From contig JADJLN010000017.1 in the NCBI GenBank assembly GCA_016710115.1, positions 333,236 to 397,235 of the forward strand: a stretch of 64,000 bases of DNA. Direction: 5' to 3'. The stretch comes from Saprospiraceae bacterium (GTDB lineage Bacteria > Bacteroidota > Bacteroidia > Chitinophagales > Saprospiraceae). A program made the translations under genes and the position numbers. This document shows, one piece after another, positions 47,118 to 56,770 of the stretch. Every line of letters begins with the position of its first letter. The first letter of the stretch is position 1. The notes below the pieces were generated by a model, which saw only the letters and a list, made by a program, of their open reading frames with translations, was not told the origin of the DNA and made no database searches.

Positions 47118-49558
47118 CTACCTCCTGATCACCGCTCCCAGCTTCGATTCATATCCGGCGATCAACTTCGACATCACTGCTTCAATATCCTGATCCGTGA
47201 GGGTACGTTCCGGGTCAGCAAAGCGGAAACTGACAGAACAGGACTTTTTACCCTTGCCCAAATGCTCCTCGGACATGTACACATCAAACAGGTTGACCCC
47301 TTTCAGCAATTTCTTCTCCGTCTTTCGCGCCAACGCTTCGATCTCCTGATACGGCACAGATTGGTCCACTACCAGCGCAAGGTCTCGACGCACCTCCGGG
47401 AACCGGCTCAGGGATTCCGTTTCAGGATCCTTCCCGGGAATAAAACCGAGCAGAACATCCCAGTTCAAATCCGCCACCCAAACCGGCTGGTCGATATCCA
47501 TGAGCTCCAGCCATTCGCCACTGACTGCACCCATCCGGACCATTTCCCTGGGGCCCCTTGCCCAGACGACACCCGGCTCCAGACCCTGTCCTTCTGATCC
47601 GCGCTCCTGCCATCCCTGAATGCGCAGAAATTGAAGAATGGATTCAACCTCGGTTTTGAGGGTATACAAATCTGACTGCTCCCTCCCGCTATTCAACCAG
47701 CTTTCTGCCTCCCTTCTTCCGGTCATCGCCAGGATCAACCGATTGGTCTCGGTGAATGAAGCGCCATCCCGACTGTAGGTCTTTCCGAACTCGAACAGGC
47801 GTACATCGTGATTCTGCCGATTTCTGTTTCGCAGAATATTCTCCAGCATGTTCGGCATCAGATCAGCCCGCAGACTGTCGAGGTGGACGTTGGATGTATT
47901 GTGTATGTAGACGATCGAACCAACTACCTCGGGAGCGATCTTTTCATACCGTGCAGACTGGTCCAGCGAAAGGGACATCGCCTCCTGAAATCCGCGGGCA
48001 CTTAACATGGCCGCTACCTTATCCCGCAATTTTGCCGGATCCGGCTTTGGTGAATTCTGGACCGAAACAACCATTTTCCCGGGATCTGGCACACGGTCAT
48101 ACCCGATCACCCGGAGGATCTCCTCGATCACATCCACTTCACGCAGGACGTCACTTTTATTCCCGGGTACCTGCACGGTAAATGTGTCATTCTTTCCGAT
48201 AAAACAGGCATACCGAGAGCGGCAAGCACCCGGTGAACCTCTGCCATATCGAGATCGATGCCGGTCAGCATCCGGACACGGGAAAGGCGGACATCAACCC
48301 GAACCGGAGTCACAGGCTCTGGATACACATCCACCACGGAAGAAGCGATCTCCCCGCCAGTCAGTTCACAGATCAACAACGCTGCACGCTCCAGGACATA
48401 CACAGTTCCCTCCGGATCCGCGCCTTTTTCGAAAATCCTCGCTGCTTCCGTGCGCAGGTTATGTCGGGTACTGCTGCGCCGGATAAATCCGGGATCGAAA
48501 TAAGCCGACTCCAGGAAAATGGAGGTCGTGGATTCTGTAACACCCGAAGTCAACCCGCCAAAAACCCCTCCGATACACAGCGGCGTGCTGTTGCCATCAC
48601 AGATCATGAGGTCCTCCGGGTCGAGTTTTCGTTCGACCTCGTCCAGGGTGACAAACGAAGTCTGATCCGCCAGGGTTTTTACACGGATGGTTTGACCGTC
48701 AATCTTGTCCAGATCAAAGGCATGCAGGGGCTGCCCCATTTCGTGGAGGATATAGTTGGTGGCATCGACCACATTATTGATCGAGCGTTCGCCTATGGCC
48801 GTCAATGCCTGCCGGAGCCATTCGGGAGATGGACCGACCTTGATCCCCGAAATACTGACTCCTGAATAACGTGGACAGGCCCTTTCGTTTTCCACGATCA
48901 CAGTGACCGGACGAGTTTGAGCGGCAGCAGGGAAATGGCCGACTTGAGGCAGATTGATCCCACCGGTGAATCCGTGACGAACTACCAGTGCAGCGTACAG
49001 ATCGCGCGCAACGCCGATGTGATTGGTGGCATCCGACCGGTTGGGCGTCAGACCGACCTCATAGATCCAGTCTTCTTGCAATCCAAGTTGATCCCTGGCC
49101 GGCAAACCCACACGGGCATGTTCATCCAGAACAAGGATCCCGGAATGATCCTCTCCCAACCCGAGCTCGTCAACAGCACAGATCATCCCTTCAGAAGCGG
49201 CACCTCTGATCTTGCCTGATTTGATGACAAATGATTCCCCATCCTTACCCAGGACAGTAGCCCCGGCAGTGGCCACTAGCACCTTCTGTCCGGCTGCCAC
49301 ATTCGGTGCTCCGCATACAATGGACAAGGGCTCATTCCCGGCGATATCAACAGTACACAGGGATAAACGATCTGCATCGGGATGCTTTTCGCAGGTCAGG
49401 ACCTTGCCCACAACAATCCCGGCCAGGCCATTATGACCGGCTTCGATTTTTTCCAGGCCTTCGACCTCCAGGCCCAGACTGGTGAGGAGATCTCCGATCT
49501 TTTCGGGGTCAAGGGGGAGGTCCAGATACTTCTTCAGCCAATTCAGGGAGATCTTCAT
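47118..49558 (-). CDS. pheT: Phenylalanyl-tRNA synthetase beta subunit, one frameshift
   Basis: The product of about 813 residues begins MKISLNWLKKYLDLPLDPEK, then has the tRNA-binding OB domain (HPDADRLSLCTVD), the B3/B4 editing region (SAYFDPGFIRRSSTRHNLRTEAA), the B5 domain, and ends in the FDX-ACB domain (RFPEVRRDLALVVD, then SVSFRF). The frame breaks at an A run on the plus strand, 48201-48204; one base added gives IGKNDTFTVQVPG and links the halves. PheT is essential, so the break is almost surely a sequence error. No pheS lies nearby, which is common in this phylum. Confidence 0.93.
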
Positions 49559-49576
49559 GCCGTGCGATTTCGGCGC

Positions 49577-49584
49577 AAAGGTAA
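49577..49584 (-). promoter_or_regulatory. Candidate promoter for pheT
   Basis: On the minus strand TACCTTTG, a perfect TAnnTTTG, ends 19 bases before the pheT ATG. The expected start of transcription leaves a leader of about 12 bases. No clear -33 TTTG is visible. Confidence 0.5.
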
Positions 49585-50101
49585 GGGAAGATGAGTCTTT
49601 TTGCCGATGTGATTTGGTTTTCGTCGGCCTTATGACTGGTGGATGACCCGATGAAGAACAGATCATTCACTCCACATCAAACCGGAAAGGCTACGCATGA
49701 GTCAGATCCACATCTGTCCAAAACAATTTATTCTGTAAAATATGAATGCTGATAATCAATGAAATAACACTCTACACATCCTAAAATCTGAATCTAACCC
49801 CCCAAAAATTAATCGTCGCCAAACCAGGGCCTCCCAGCACATCAAGGACCCGTCAATCAGGCAAACAAGTGGATTCTATAGTTGTATGAAAACAGTCAAT
49901 CGTGCAAACTGCCGCATTATTTGATCGGACATGCGATGCGTGTGTTGACAATTTACGTGAATAAAGAGTATCAATGATGCAAATAACCACCGATCAAATA
50001 CGAGCGGCCGGGTCCTGATGTTAACATCAACCAATCCAAAAAAGAGTTAGCATTGCTCTTAAACATAAAAAGAAGGCCCATTTTGGCGACAAGCGGTTTT
50101 T

Positions 50102-50145
50102 GGTGACTTTTTGCCGCAACAAAAAGTCACCCCGAGTACTCGGGG
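50102..50145. repeat. Two adjoining perfect palindromes in a gene-free stretch
   Basis: In the 660-bp gap at 49585-50244 an arm GGTGACTTTTTG pairs with CAAAAAGTCACC over 12 bp (loop CCGCAA), and directly after it CCCCGAGTACTCGGGG is a 16-bp perfect palindrome. Frames across it spell low-complexity, basic peptides that I recall as spurious calls in many Bacteroidota genomes, suggesting a dispersed repeat. The rest of the gap is AT-rich with no supported gene. Confidence 0.6.
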
Positions 50146-50244
50146 CCGGCTTGAGGTGGGCCAGAGGTGAACTACTACGATTAAAATTTCCGAATGAGGC
50201 CACGAGTGGAATACTGCAACCTGCCAAGGGCAACCTTTTGAGGT

Positions 50245-50889
50245 TTATTTTGGACAGATCTGAGTCAGATCATAGAATTCAACGCTCCCGGTTTCGACAT
50301 CGTACATGCCCCCGACAATGCCGATTTCTCCATTGTCCAGCATTTCTTTCAGAACCGGACTGTGTGTCCGGATGTTTTCCAACGTCAACTCCACATTTTT
50401 ATGCGCGACTTGCTCTACAAATTCACTGTTGGAAGAATTTCTGTTGTCCGCAGGATATGCGACCGCTTCTACTGCCGGCTTCAATTTCCTGATCAACGCA
50501 GTGAGATTTCCAAGTTGAACATCATCACAGGCCCCTTTGATCGCACCGCACTTGCTGTGACCGAGGACGACAATCAATTTTGATCCGGCGACCTTACAGC
50601 CGAATTCCATGCTTCCGAGAATATCTTCATTCACAAAATTGCCCGCGATCCGAACACTGAATATATCTCCCAGGCCTTGATCAAAAATCAATTCCGCTGA
50701 AACCCTGGAATCAATACAACTCAGAATGACGGCAAATGGAAACTGGCCTTCACTGGTTTCATTGGCCTGCTGCAACAAGTTGCGATTGGCTTTCAGGTTT
50801 TCCTGAAATCGCCGGTTGCCGTCCTTCAGGATTTTCAATGCCATCTGCGGTGTTATCGTGGCTTGGGTTTCTTTGGTCTGTGTACGCAT
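50245..50889 (-). CDS. Beta-class carbonic anhydrase
   Basis: The 214-residue protein has the zinc-site motifs VILSCIDSRV and LGHSKCGAI, giving Cys, Asp-Arg, His and Cys in the order of beta carbonic anhydrases. RIAGNFVNEDILGSMEFG and GGMYDVETGSVEF are further family segments. It interconverts CO2 and bicarbonate in the cytoplasm. It follows the SulP gene by 72 bp on the same strand, a pairing that suggests joint handling of bicarbonate. Confidence 0.93.
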   Translation of the reverse strand: MRTQTKETQATITPQMALKILKDGNRRFQENLKANRNLLQQANETSEGQFPFAVILSCIDSRVSAELIFDQGLGDIFSVRIAGNFVNEDILGSMEFGCKVAGSKLIVVLGHSKCGAIKGACDDVQLGNLTALIRKLKPAVEAVAYPADNRNSSNSEFVEQVAHKNVELTLENIRTHSPVLKEMLDNGEIGIVGGMYDVETGSVEFYDLTQICPK

Positions 50890-50961
50890 GGATTCAAATT
50901 GTATCGGTATTTTATACTCTGGAATTTTTCATTCCACCAGTATTTCAGTTCTTGAATACGC

Positions 50962-52533
50962 CTAGTAATCGACAGTTTCAACGTTCCCTCTGTTGACCAG
51001 GTTGACGTGAATTCCCTTCGATTCGGAGGTGTGTTTGAAATTGTCAATGATTTCCAATACATCATAATCAATACTCACTGAATCGCTCATGTCAATTGTC
51101 AGGTGTGTCCCTTCTTCCAGTTCGTTCAGTGCTGCGAGGATAGCGCCTTTGTTTAAAAAGGTGACTTCTTCAGCCAGGACCATTTTCACTTTCTTATGCC
51201 CACTGTCTTCAAACTTCTGGTGGAGAAAGTGGGAGTTCTTGATGCTGTTTCTCAAAAGAAGGACAACACCGACGATCATTCCCATGGCGATCCCTTTGAG
51301 CAGATCGGTAAACACAATGCCCAGAATAGTGACCAGAAATGGCGCAAACTGCTGCCATCCCAGACGATAGATCTGCCTGAACAAGCTTGGCTTGGCCAGT
51401 TTATATCCCACCACAAACAGAATACAGGCCAACACAGCCAGCGGGATCAGATTCAGCACAAAAGGAATAGCAACGATGCAAACAAGCAGGAAAACACCGT
51501 GCAGGATGGCCGACATTTTTGTCTGACCGCCATACTGAATATTGGCTGAACTGCGCACGATTACCTGGGTGATTGGCAAGCCACCGATCAGACCAGCCAG
51601 AATATTCCCACTGCCCTGTGCAATTAATTCCCGGTTCGTATTCGTCACTCGTTTTCTGGGATCCAGCTTATCTGTCGCCTCGACACAGAGCAATGTTTCC
51701 AGACTCGCCACAATAGCCAGTGTTACCGCCACGATCCACACTTCCGGATTGATGATATGCGAAAAATCGGGAAATGAAAACTGATCAATAAATCCGCCAA
51801 AACTTCCTGCGACAGGAACGGTGACCAGGTGCTGTGCCTCAATGGCCAGATGAGGAAAAAAAGCGGTGGTCAGTGCCTGATAGCCTATCCCTGCAGCGAC
51901 AGCGACCAGCGGCCCCTGGATCAGTTTGAAGATCTTGTGTCGATGGGCCAGGTACAGATCCCAGGAAAGCAAAATGGTCAGGGAAAGAATACTGACAAGT
52001 ACAGCTCCGGGGGAGATATATTCCAGCATCCTGACTAATTCGGAAAAGGTATTCTCACCATCCGCCTGCAGGAAAGCGAGATCACCTTCATAATCGGCAT
52101 CATACCCGAAGGCGTGCGGGATCTGTTTGAGAATAATGATGATCCCGATCCCGGCCAGCATCCCCTTGATCACCGAGGATGGAAAGTAATACCCGATCAC
52201 CCCGCCTTTGAGCAATCCCATCACAATCTGGATGACACCGGCCAGAACAACGGCCACGAGAAAGATCTCGAATGCACCAAAGGATTGAATGGCTGTCAGG
52301 ACAATAACGGCCAATCCGGCTGCAGGCCCACTGACTCCTAAAGGAGAATTACTCAGCGATCCCACCACAATCCCGCCGATGATCCCTGCGATCAATCCGG
52401 AAAACAACGGCGCACCACTGGCCAGGGCAATGCCGAGACATAAGGGCACTGCGACAAAAAAGACGACGATACTGGCCGGCAGGTCCTGACGAATATGTGA
52501 AAAAAGATCTGACTTAGTTTTGGCTTCTCCCAT
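50962..52533 (-). CDS. SulP-family anion transporter with STAS domain
   Basis: The 523-residue protein has a SulP core with about 10-12 hydrophobic segments, LPASIVVFFVAVPLCLGIALASG at the N-terminus (first helix), and SANIQYGGQTKMS after GLPITQVIVR. The last 80 residues (HLTIDMSDSVSIDYDVLEII) form a STAS domain. I start at ATG 52533. SulP members move sulfate or bicarbonate; the carbonic anhydrase gene downstream favours bicarbonate here. This remains inference from neighbours. Confidence 0.9.
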   Translation of the reverse strand: MGEAKTKSDLFSHIRQDLPASIVVFFVAVPLCLGIALASGAPLFSGLIAGIIGGIVVGSLSNSPLGVSGPAAGLAVIVLTAIQSFGAFEIFLVAVVLAGVIQIVMGLLKGGVIGYYFPSSVIKGMLAGIGIIIILKQIPHAFGYDADYEGDLAFLQADGENTFSELVRMLEYISPGAVLVSILSLTILLSWDLYLAHRHKIFKLIQGPLVAVAAGIGYQALTTAFFPHLAIEAQHLVTVPVAGSFGGFIDQFSFPDFSHIINPEVWIVAVTLAIVASLETLLCVEATDKLDPRKRVTNTNRELIAQGSGNILAGLIGGLPITQVIVRSSANIQYGGQTKMSAILHGVFLLVCIVAIPFVLNLIPLAVLACILFVVGYKLAKPSLFRQIYRLGWQQFAPFLVTILGIVFTDLLKGIAMGMIVGVVLLLRNSIKNSHFLHQKFEDSGHKKVKMVLAEEVTFLNKGAILAALNELEEGTHLTIDMSDSVSIDYDVLEIIDNFKHTSESKGIHVNLVNRGNVETVDY

Positions 52534-52640
52534 CTTGATTCGAATTGCTGGTCTTTGAACCTGCAATGATAGGAGGGACGAGGCCAGAAAGGCCAGAATC
52601 CGGGGTTAGAAGGAGATTAGAATGTCGTGGTGCCGGAATC

Positions 52641-52675
52641 GGGTATTGGGTATTGGGTATTGGGTATTGGGTATT
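52641..52675 (+). repeat. Five tandem GGGTATT heptamers
   Basis: Five exact copies of GGGTATT run head to tail, 108 bases upstream of the SulP start and on the strand opposite to it. Five GGG runs separated by four-base loops could fold as a G-quadruplex. The 511-bp gap at 52534-53044 has no supported gene. Confidence 0.8.
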
Positions 52676-52891
52676 GTGGTCCCTCATGATATACGTTGAC
52701 AGCTCACCCACCTAAACCCTAAAAACGGTGAATTGCGTTCAACCGTTGGTGCCGGATTCTCACTGCTTGAATGATATTGATCAGAGGGAGGTTGTTCCTG
52801 GCTCCTGCCTGCAAGCCGGAGGCTTGGTTCCTGATTTTTCGGTCCTCGGCCCCCGGCCCCCAGACGTTGGCCTAAATGGTCAAGTCTGGAT

Positions 52892-52923
52892 CCGGACATC
52901 CCACTGAATGTGGGGTTGTCCGG
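52892..52923. terminator. Strong hairpin downstream of the lipoprotein operon
   Basis: Arms CCGGACA (52892-52898) and TGTCCGG (52917-52923) enclose a second stem CCCAC/GTGGG around TGAAT. It lies about 120 bases past the minus-strand stop at 53045. No T-tract follows, so termination would be atypical; it may instead stabilise the mRNA end. Confidence 0.4.
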
Positions 52924-52934
52924 GCTCGGTCCCC

Positions 52935-53041
52935 TTCCGATTTCCGATTTCCCTGCCTCGCCGGCAGGCAGGCGATTTCCGATTTCCGATTTCCGATTTC
53001 CTTCCGACTTCCGACTTCCGACTTCCGACTTCCACTTTCAA
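52935..53041. repeat. Heptanucleotide array after the first Omp28-like gene
   Basis: Runs of GATTTCC and GACTTCC heptamers are split by a GC-rich palindromic insert (about 52952-52973, containing GCCGGC). The array ends 4 bases from the stop codon of the gene at 53045. It resembles the array after the neighbouring paralogue. Confidence 0.8.
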
Positions 53042-53044
53042 TTT

Positions 53045-53902
53045 CTACTCCACCTTCGCATGCCCGGCCTGGTAGATATACCGGGTATTTCCATCCGAAA
53101 TAAAGGCCACCACCTCACATTTCTCCGATTTCCATTCCGCAGGCATGGTATAATTTACCGCATAGTCGATGGATTGGCCAGAAGTGACAATACCCGAAGC
53201 GACCACATCTCCTTCCACACTGTTGGAGAGCACATCCCGGAGGACATGATTATGAACATATTCCAGTACCTCTCCGTAGCGTTGGTCTTTCTGAAAATCG
53301 ACAATTCCACTCTCCGTGATCATTAATGTGATTCGAATCGGGCCTGATACATTTTTTCTGGCGACCGCATTTACATCGGCTCGAAGCAGGCGGGTTGCCG
53401 GATCCCAGGCAGTACCGACAGTAAGACCAAATGCTGGTTCCAAGGCTACTTCCTGGGCAATATGACCAGCCCAGGAAGTGCGAGATGAATGCAAGCTCGT
53501 AACCCCCTCAAACTTTTTACGATTGATGATTGCACTTGGCCATCCATTATCCGGAGCACCCAATAAAACTTCTAGTGCATTCCCATCTTCTGTTCGAAAG
53601 TCATACTGGCTCTTTCCCGGTTCTGGCATGGCAAAAAAGCCAGTATGAAGAGATACAATTGCTAAATTGTTTGGGTATAGTGTTTGAAAGTTATCCAGTT
53701 CTTCTGCACCAAGTGGGCATTGAACACAACGTATTCCCGTAAACTCTTCAATCAAAATGACCCGATCATTCAAACCATTAGGTGGTCCAAAATTCAAATC
53801 CGCCTGCACTTCCTTACAAGAGCTGATGAGCAAGAAACAACAAATGAATACACCAGATTGAAAGGTGGCCAACTTCAAGGCATGGAACGGCATCATGATC
53901 AA
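53045..53902 (-). CDS. Omp28-related lipoprotein, copy 1
   Basis: The 285-residue protein has a lipoprotein signal with lipobox LLISSC, then LIEEFTGIRCVQCPLGAEEL, a thioredoxin-like beginning with two Cys, and SLHTGFFAMPEP. The C-terminal 130 residues form a beta-rich domain ending AGHAKVE. This is the Omp28-related family of Bacteroidota surface proteins. The last ~125 bp are nearly identical in DNA to the neighbouring copy, while the rest is much more diverged. It is the last gene of the DUF6029-Omp28-Omp28 group. Confidence 0.82.
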   Translation of the reverse strand: MIMMPFHALKLATFQSGVFICCFLLISSCKEVQADLNFGPPNGLNDRVILIEEFTGIRCVQCPLGAEELDNFQTLYPNNLAIVSLHTGFFAMPEPGKSQYDFRTEDGNALEVLLGAPDNGWPSAIINRKKFEGVTSLHSSRTSWAGHIAQEVALEPAFGLTVGTAWDPATRLLRADVNAVARKNVSGPIRITLMITESGIVDFQKDQRYGEVLEYVHNHVLRDVLSNSVEGDVVASGIVTSGQSIDYAVNYTMPAEWKSEKCEVVAFISDGNTRYIYQAGHAKVE

Positions 53903-54036
53903 CTTTTTTAACCAACAATGTATAAATCGTAAAGACCAAGGAGGCCTTTTCCTTTCGCCTTTTACCCTTTACCCCACTAAACGTGGAAGATACATCCCAG
54001 TAGCGCCAGCCTCTGCAAGGATAAATCAATGAACAA

Positions 54037-54117
54037 ACTTCCGCTTTCCGCTTTCCGCTTTCCGCTTTCCGATTTCCGATTTCCGCCTTCCGCCTTCCGA
54101 CTTCCGCTTTCAATTTC
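54037..54117. repeat. Heptanucleotide array after the second Omp28-like gene
   Basis: About eleven degenerate heptamers of the forms GCTTTCC, GATTTCC, GCCTTCC and GACTTCC run up to the stop codon of the gene at 54117. They match the array at 52935 in unit length and in position relative to the gene. The stretch at 53903-54036 between the paralogues shows no gene. Confidence 0.8.
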
Positions 54118-54942
54118 TACTCCACTTTCGCATGCCCGGCCTGGTAGATATACCGGGTATTTCCATCCGAAATAAAGGCCACAACCTCACATTTCTCCGA
54201 TTTCCATTCCGCAGGCAGGGTATAATTTACCGCATAGTCAATGGACTGACCAGCGGTCACTGTACCTGTCGCCACTACATCGCCTTCGACACTGGTAGAA
54301 AGCACATCCCGGAGGACATGCTTGTGCTCGTATTCGGGCACCTCTCCATAACGAATGTCTTTCTGGTAATCAATAATCCCGCTTTCCGTGATCAACAAGG
54401 TGATCCGCACCGGACCAGTGATATTTTCCCTGGCAATGGCATTCACATCTGCGCGCAATGCACGTGTTCCTGCATCCCAGGTCGTCCCGACCGTAAGTCC
54501 AAAGGATGCCTCCTGAGCAACTTCCTGGCCGATATAGCCCGCCCAGGAGGTTTTGACAGTATGCAGACTCCCTTCACCTGGAAATTCTTTCCGATTGATG
54601 ATGGAACTTGGGTAGCCTTTATCTGGTACGCCCAGAATGTCCTCCAATGCATCACCGTCGGCCGTCCGAAAATCATACTTGCTTTTATTTGGAATCGGCA
54701 TGGCAAAAAATCCGGTATGAATGGAGATCGCGATCATATTATCGGGATAAAGACTCAGGAGATTCTCCAGTTCTTCCGAACCTGGCGGACAGAAGACACA
54801 TTGCGCACCGGTGAATTCTTCCACCACCACCACGCGATCACTCAATCCACTCGGTGGACCGAAGGAGGTCGGGGGAGATTTCCTTGCATCCTCCGCTAAG
54901 GAGGAGAATGACGAATAGACTATACGTGATCGATCGCATCAT
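54117..54942 (-). CDS. Omp28-related lipoprotein, copy 2, one frameshift
   Basis: The protein has a lipoprotein signal (LLLSGGC), then VVEEFTGAQCVFCPPGSEEL with its CxxC-like pair, and the same C-terminal domain as copy 1. The signal and mature frames are offset at about 54862-54870, where either one C is extra or two bases are missing; copy 1 reads straight through this point. With the break repaired it is about 274 residues. It starts 18 bp after the DUF6029 gene. The family is linked to outer-membrane or secreted complexes, function unclear. Confidence 0.8.
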
Positions 54943-54960
54943 GATCTCAAAGTTAACGTG

Positions 54961-56652
54961 TTAGAAATTGGATTGCATTCCTACTTTGAACCCGCTGAAT
55001 GCTGGTTCATAGCGGCAAATACCCCCGGTACACACGATCCCGTCCACCTGCTTGACATAGGAGAAGGCAAAGCGGTGAGGACCGGTGCTATAGAAAATAT
55101 CAAAACGAGGATAATGGATCGGGTCTTCAAAATCACCGGTGCTGGAATTGATCCGCTTGGGATTATAGTTGAACATATCTGACACCGTAAACGTCCAGTG
55201 TGGGGCAATGGTATACTCGAGCAGTGCAAAGAGCCAGTCACCATAATCCACATTCTCCGCTGTCCCCACCCTGCCGGTAAACATGGCTGACGCTTCCAGA
55301 CGCAAGGCCTTGTTGTCACTGATCTTGTATTGGATATCGGTGTATGGAGTAATGGTGCTCAGATCCCCGGGCTTGCCTTCATAGATGAACTGGTTGTACC
55401 ACTGATGCTGGACACCGAAGAGGATATTCCAGGCATCTTCCGATTTCCAGGTTGCATCCAGGTAGATCTCCCGATAGAACAGTTCATCCACATCCAGATT
55501 CATGATCTGGGAATAGTCGGCACCCAGGGCCCAGTGTGCATTGGGGGAGTATCGCAGACTGATCTGTCCGGCGGTTTCACCGATCTCCTGCGTGGCTGCA
55601 TTATAGCGTGCCGTCAGGCGATAGGTATTCACCCTGGACATGGGTGGCAGGAAGTTCACCTGACCACGGAGCTGGTTGACAAACGGATCGACCCGGAAAC
55701 GGAAGTCCTGAGTTCGCTTTCCTTCAACGATGATCCCCAGTCCTCCGGTCGTATATCCCAATGACGTATACAGCACATTGCCTGGCCGGCTCACCAGACG
55801 ACCCTGGGTCACTGATCCATTCCAGTTGTTTTTCTCGGCAAACGGATCCTCGAAGACATCTTCCGTTTTCATCGCTCCCTCCACATACCAGGTAAAGTTG
55901 CCCGTATTCAACGTATTGTACAAGGTAGCCGCTCGGGTGTTGTATTTGGGAATAAAGCCATCCTGCGGGGTATACGTTTCAATGGCGGCAATGATCTGAT
56001 CCATCGTGGCATCATCATACGTCCGCTGGACGATACCGATGCCCGGCGTGACCGACCAGGTGAACTCTGCATTTCCCGGAATAAATCCTTCCAGTGCAGC
56101 ACCCCACACAGACGGATTGTAATAATCAAAGATGTTCCGTTGCTTTCCACCGAAGGCCTTTACTTCCCAATTGTCCGTAATGTGGTAAGCCACCCTGGCT
56201 CCGTACAAGGCATTGTCGATGGCCAGTGGCCGGGCTTCATAGGCCCGGAAGATCAGCCCGCTGCCGATCTGGTCATAGATCTGGCCTCCCGTAATATCAA
56301 AGGCACCGATCTTCTTGTGGATATACCAGCGGCCGATCCCGATACCACTGTAAGACCCCAGCGGGTTGAAAAGGTTGGAATTGTTGAACAGGTCAAACCG
56401 GATACCCAAATCAAACCCCCAGTTGGAGTAATCGAGGTTGAGCCATGCTTCCGAGCCGACCAGCTGACGATCGTAACCGGGGGTGTTTGCCGCACCGATG
56501 GCGGAATCCCGCTGGAAGAAGTTGACATTGGCCCGGAAGCTGCCGGAGAGCCTGCCGGTATTGCTTTCCTGGGCCGTCAGCGGAGCGAAACCCGCCAGTA
56601 CAATGGCCGCCAGGAGTGAAATGGATCGTGAAATTCGGTCTAATCGTTGCAC
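54961..56652 (-). CDS. DUF6029-like outer membrane barrel protein
   Basis: A GTG start gives a signal peptide ending near PLTAQ and 563 residues with long alternating beta-strand pattern (GGQIYDQIGSGLIFRAYEARP, NWEVKAFGGKQRN). The C-terminus ends in phenylalanine (GMQSNF), as in Bam-assembled barrels. From memory the DUF6029 family is found next to Omp28-like genes in Bacteroidota, as here. It may form a surface channel or a platform for the two lipoproteins. Confidence 0.75.
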   Translation of the reverse strand: MQRLDRISRSISLLAAIVLAGFAPLTAQESNTGRLSGSFRANVNFFQRDSAIGAANTPGYDRQLVGSEAWLNLDYSNWGFDLGIRFDLFNNSNLFNPLGSYSGIGIGRWYIHKKIGAFDITGGQIYDQIGSGLIFRAYEARPLAIDNALYGARVAYHITDNWEVKAFGGKQRNIFDYYNPSVWGAALEGFIPGNAEFTWSVTPGIGIVQRTYDDATMDQIIAAIETYTPQDGFIPKYNTRAATLYNTLNTGNFTWYVEGAMKTEDVFEDPFAEKNNWNGSVTQGRLVSRPGNVLYTSLGYTTGGLGIIVEGKRTQDFRFRVDPFVNQLRGQVNFLPPMSRVNTYRLTARYNAATQEIGETAGQISLRYSPNAHWALGADYSQIMNLDVDELFYREIYLDATWKSEDAWNILFGVQHQWYNQFIYEGKPGDLSTITPYTDIQYKISDNKALRLEASAMFTGRVGTAENVDYGDWLFALLEYTIAPHWTFTVSDMFNYNPKRINSSTGDFEDPIHYPRFDIFYSTGPHRFAFSYVKQVDGIVCTGGICRYEPAFSGFKVGMQSNF

Positions 56653-56725
56653 GCAGATAGGGGTTCAATTCGTTAACAGGTGGTTAAAGATAGGTTTTTG
56701 GCTGTTCAACAACCTCCAAAAGGGT

Positions 56726-56733
56726 TATTTTTG
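56726..56733 (+). promoter_or_regulatory. Candidate promoter for the thioredoxin-like gene
   Basis: TATTTTTG fits TAnnTTTG, 37 bases before the ATG. A TTTG at 56697-56700 precedes it by 25 bases, longer than the usual spacing. The gap at 56653-56770 is shared with the divergent DUF6029 gene. Confidence 0.4.
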
Positions 56734-56770
56734 GAGACAACTGATTCAACCACTCATTATCCATCCTTTT

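Noticed and set aside
50027..50233. Short minus-strand frame across the palindromes
   Set aside because: Its peptide is dictated by the palindromic repeat and is of a type often wrongly annotated in Bacteroidota.
52935..54117. Heptanucleotide arrays as a CRISPR-like locus
   Set aside because: Units are 7 bp with no spacers and no cas genes.
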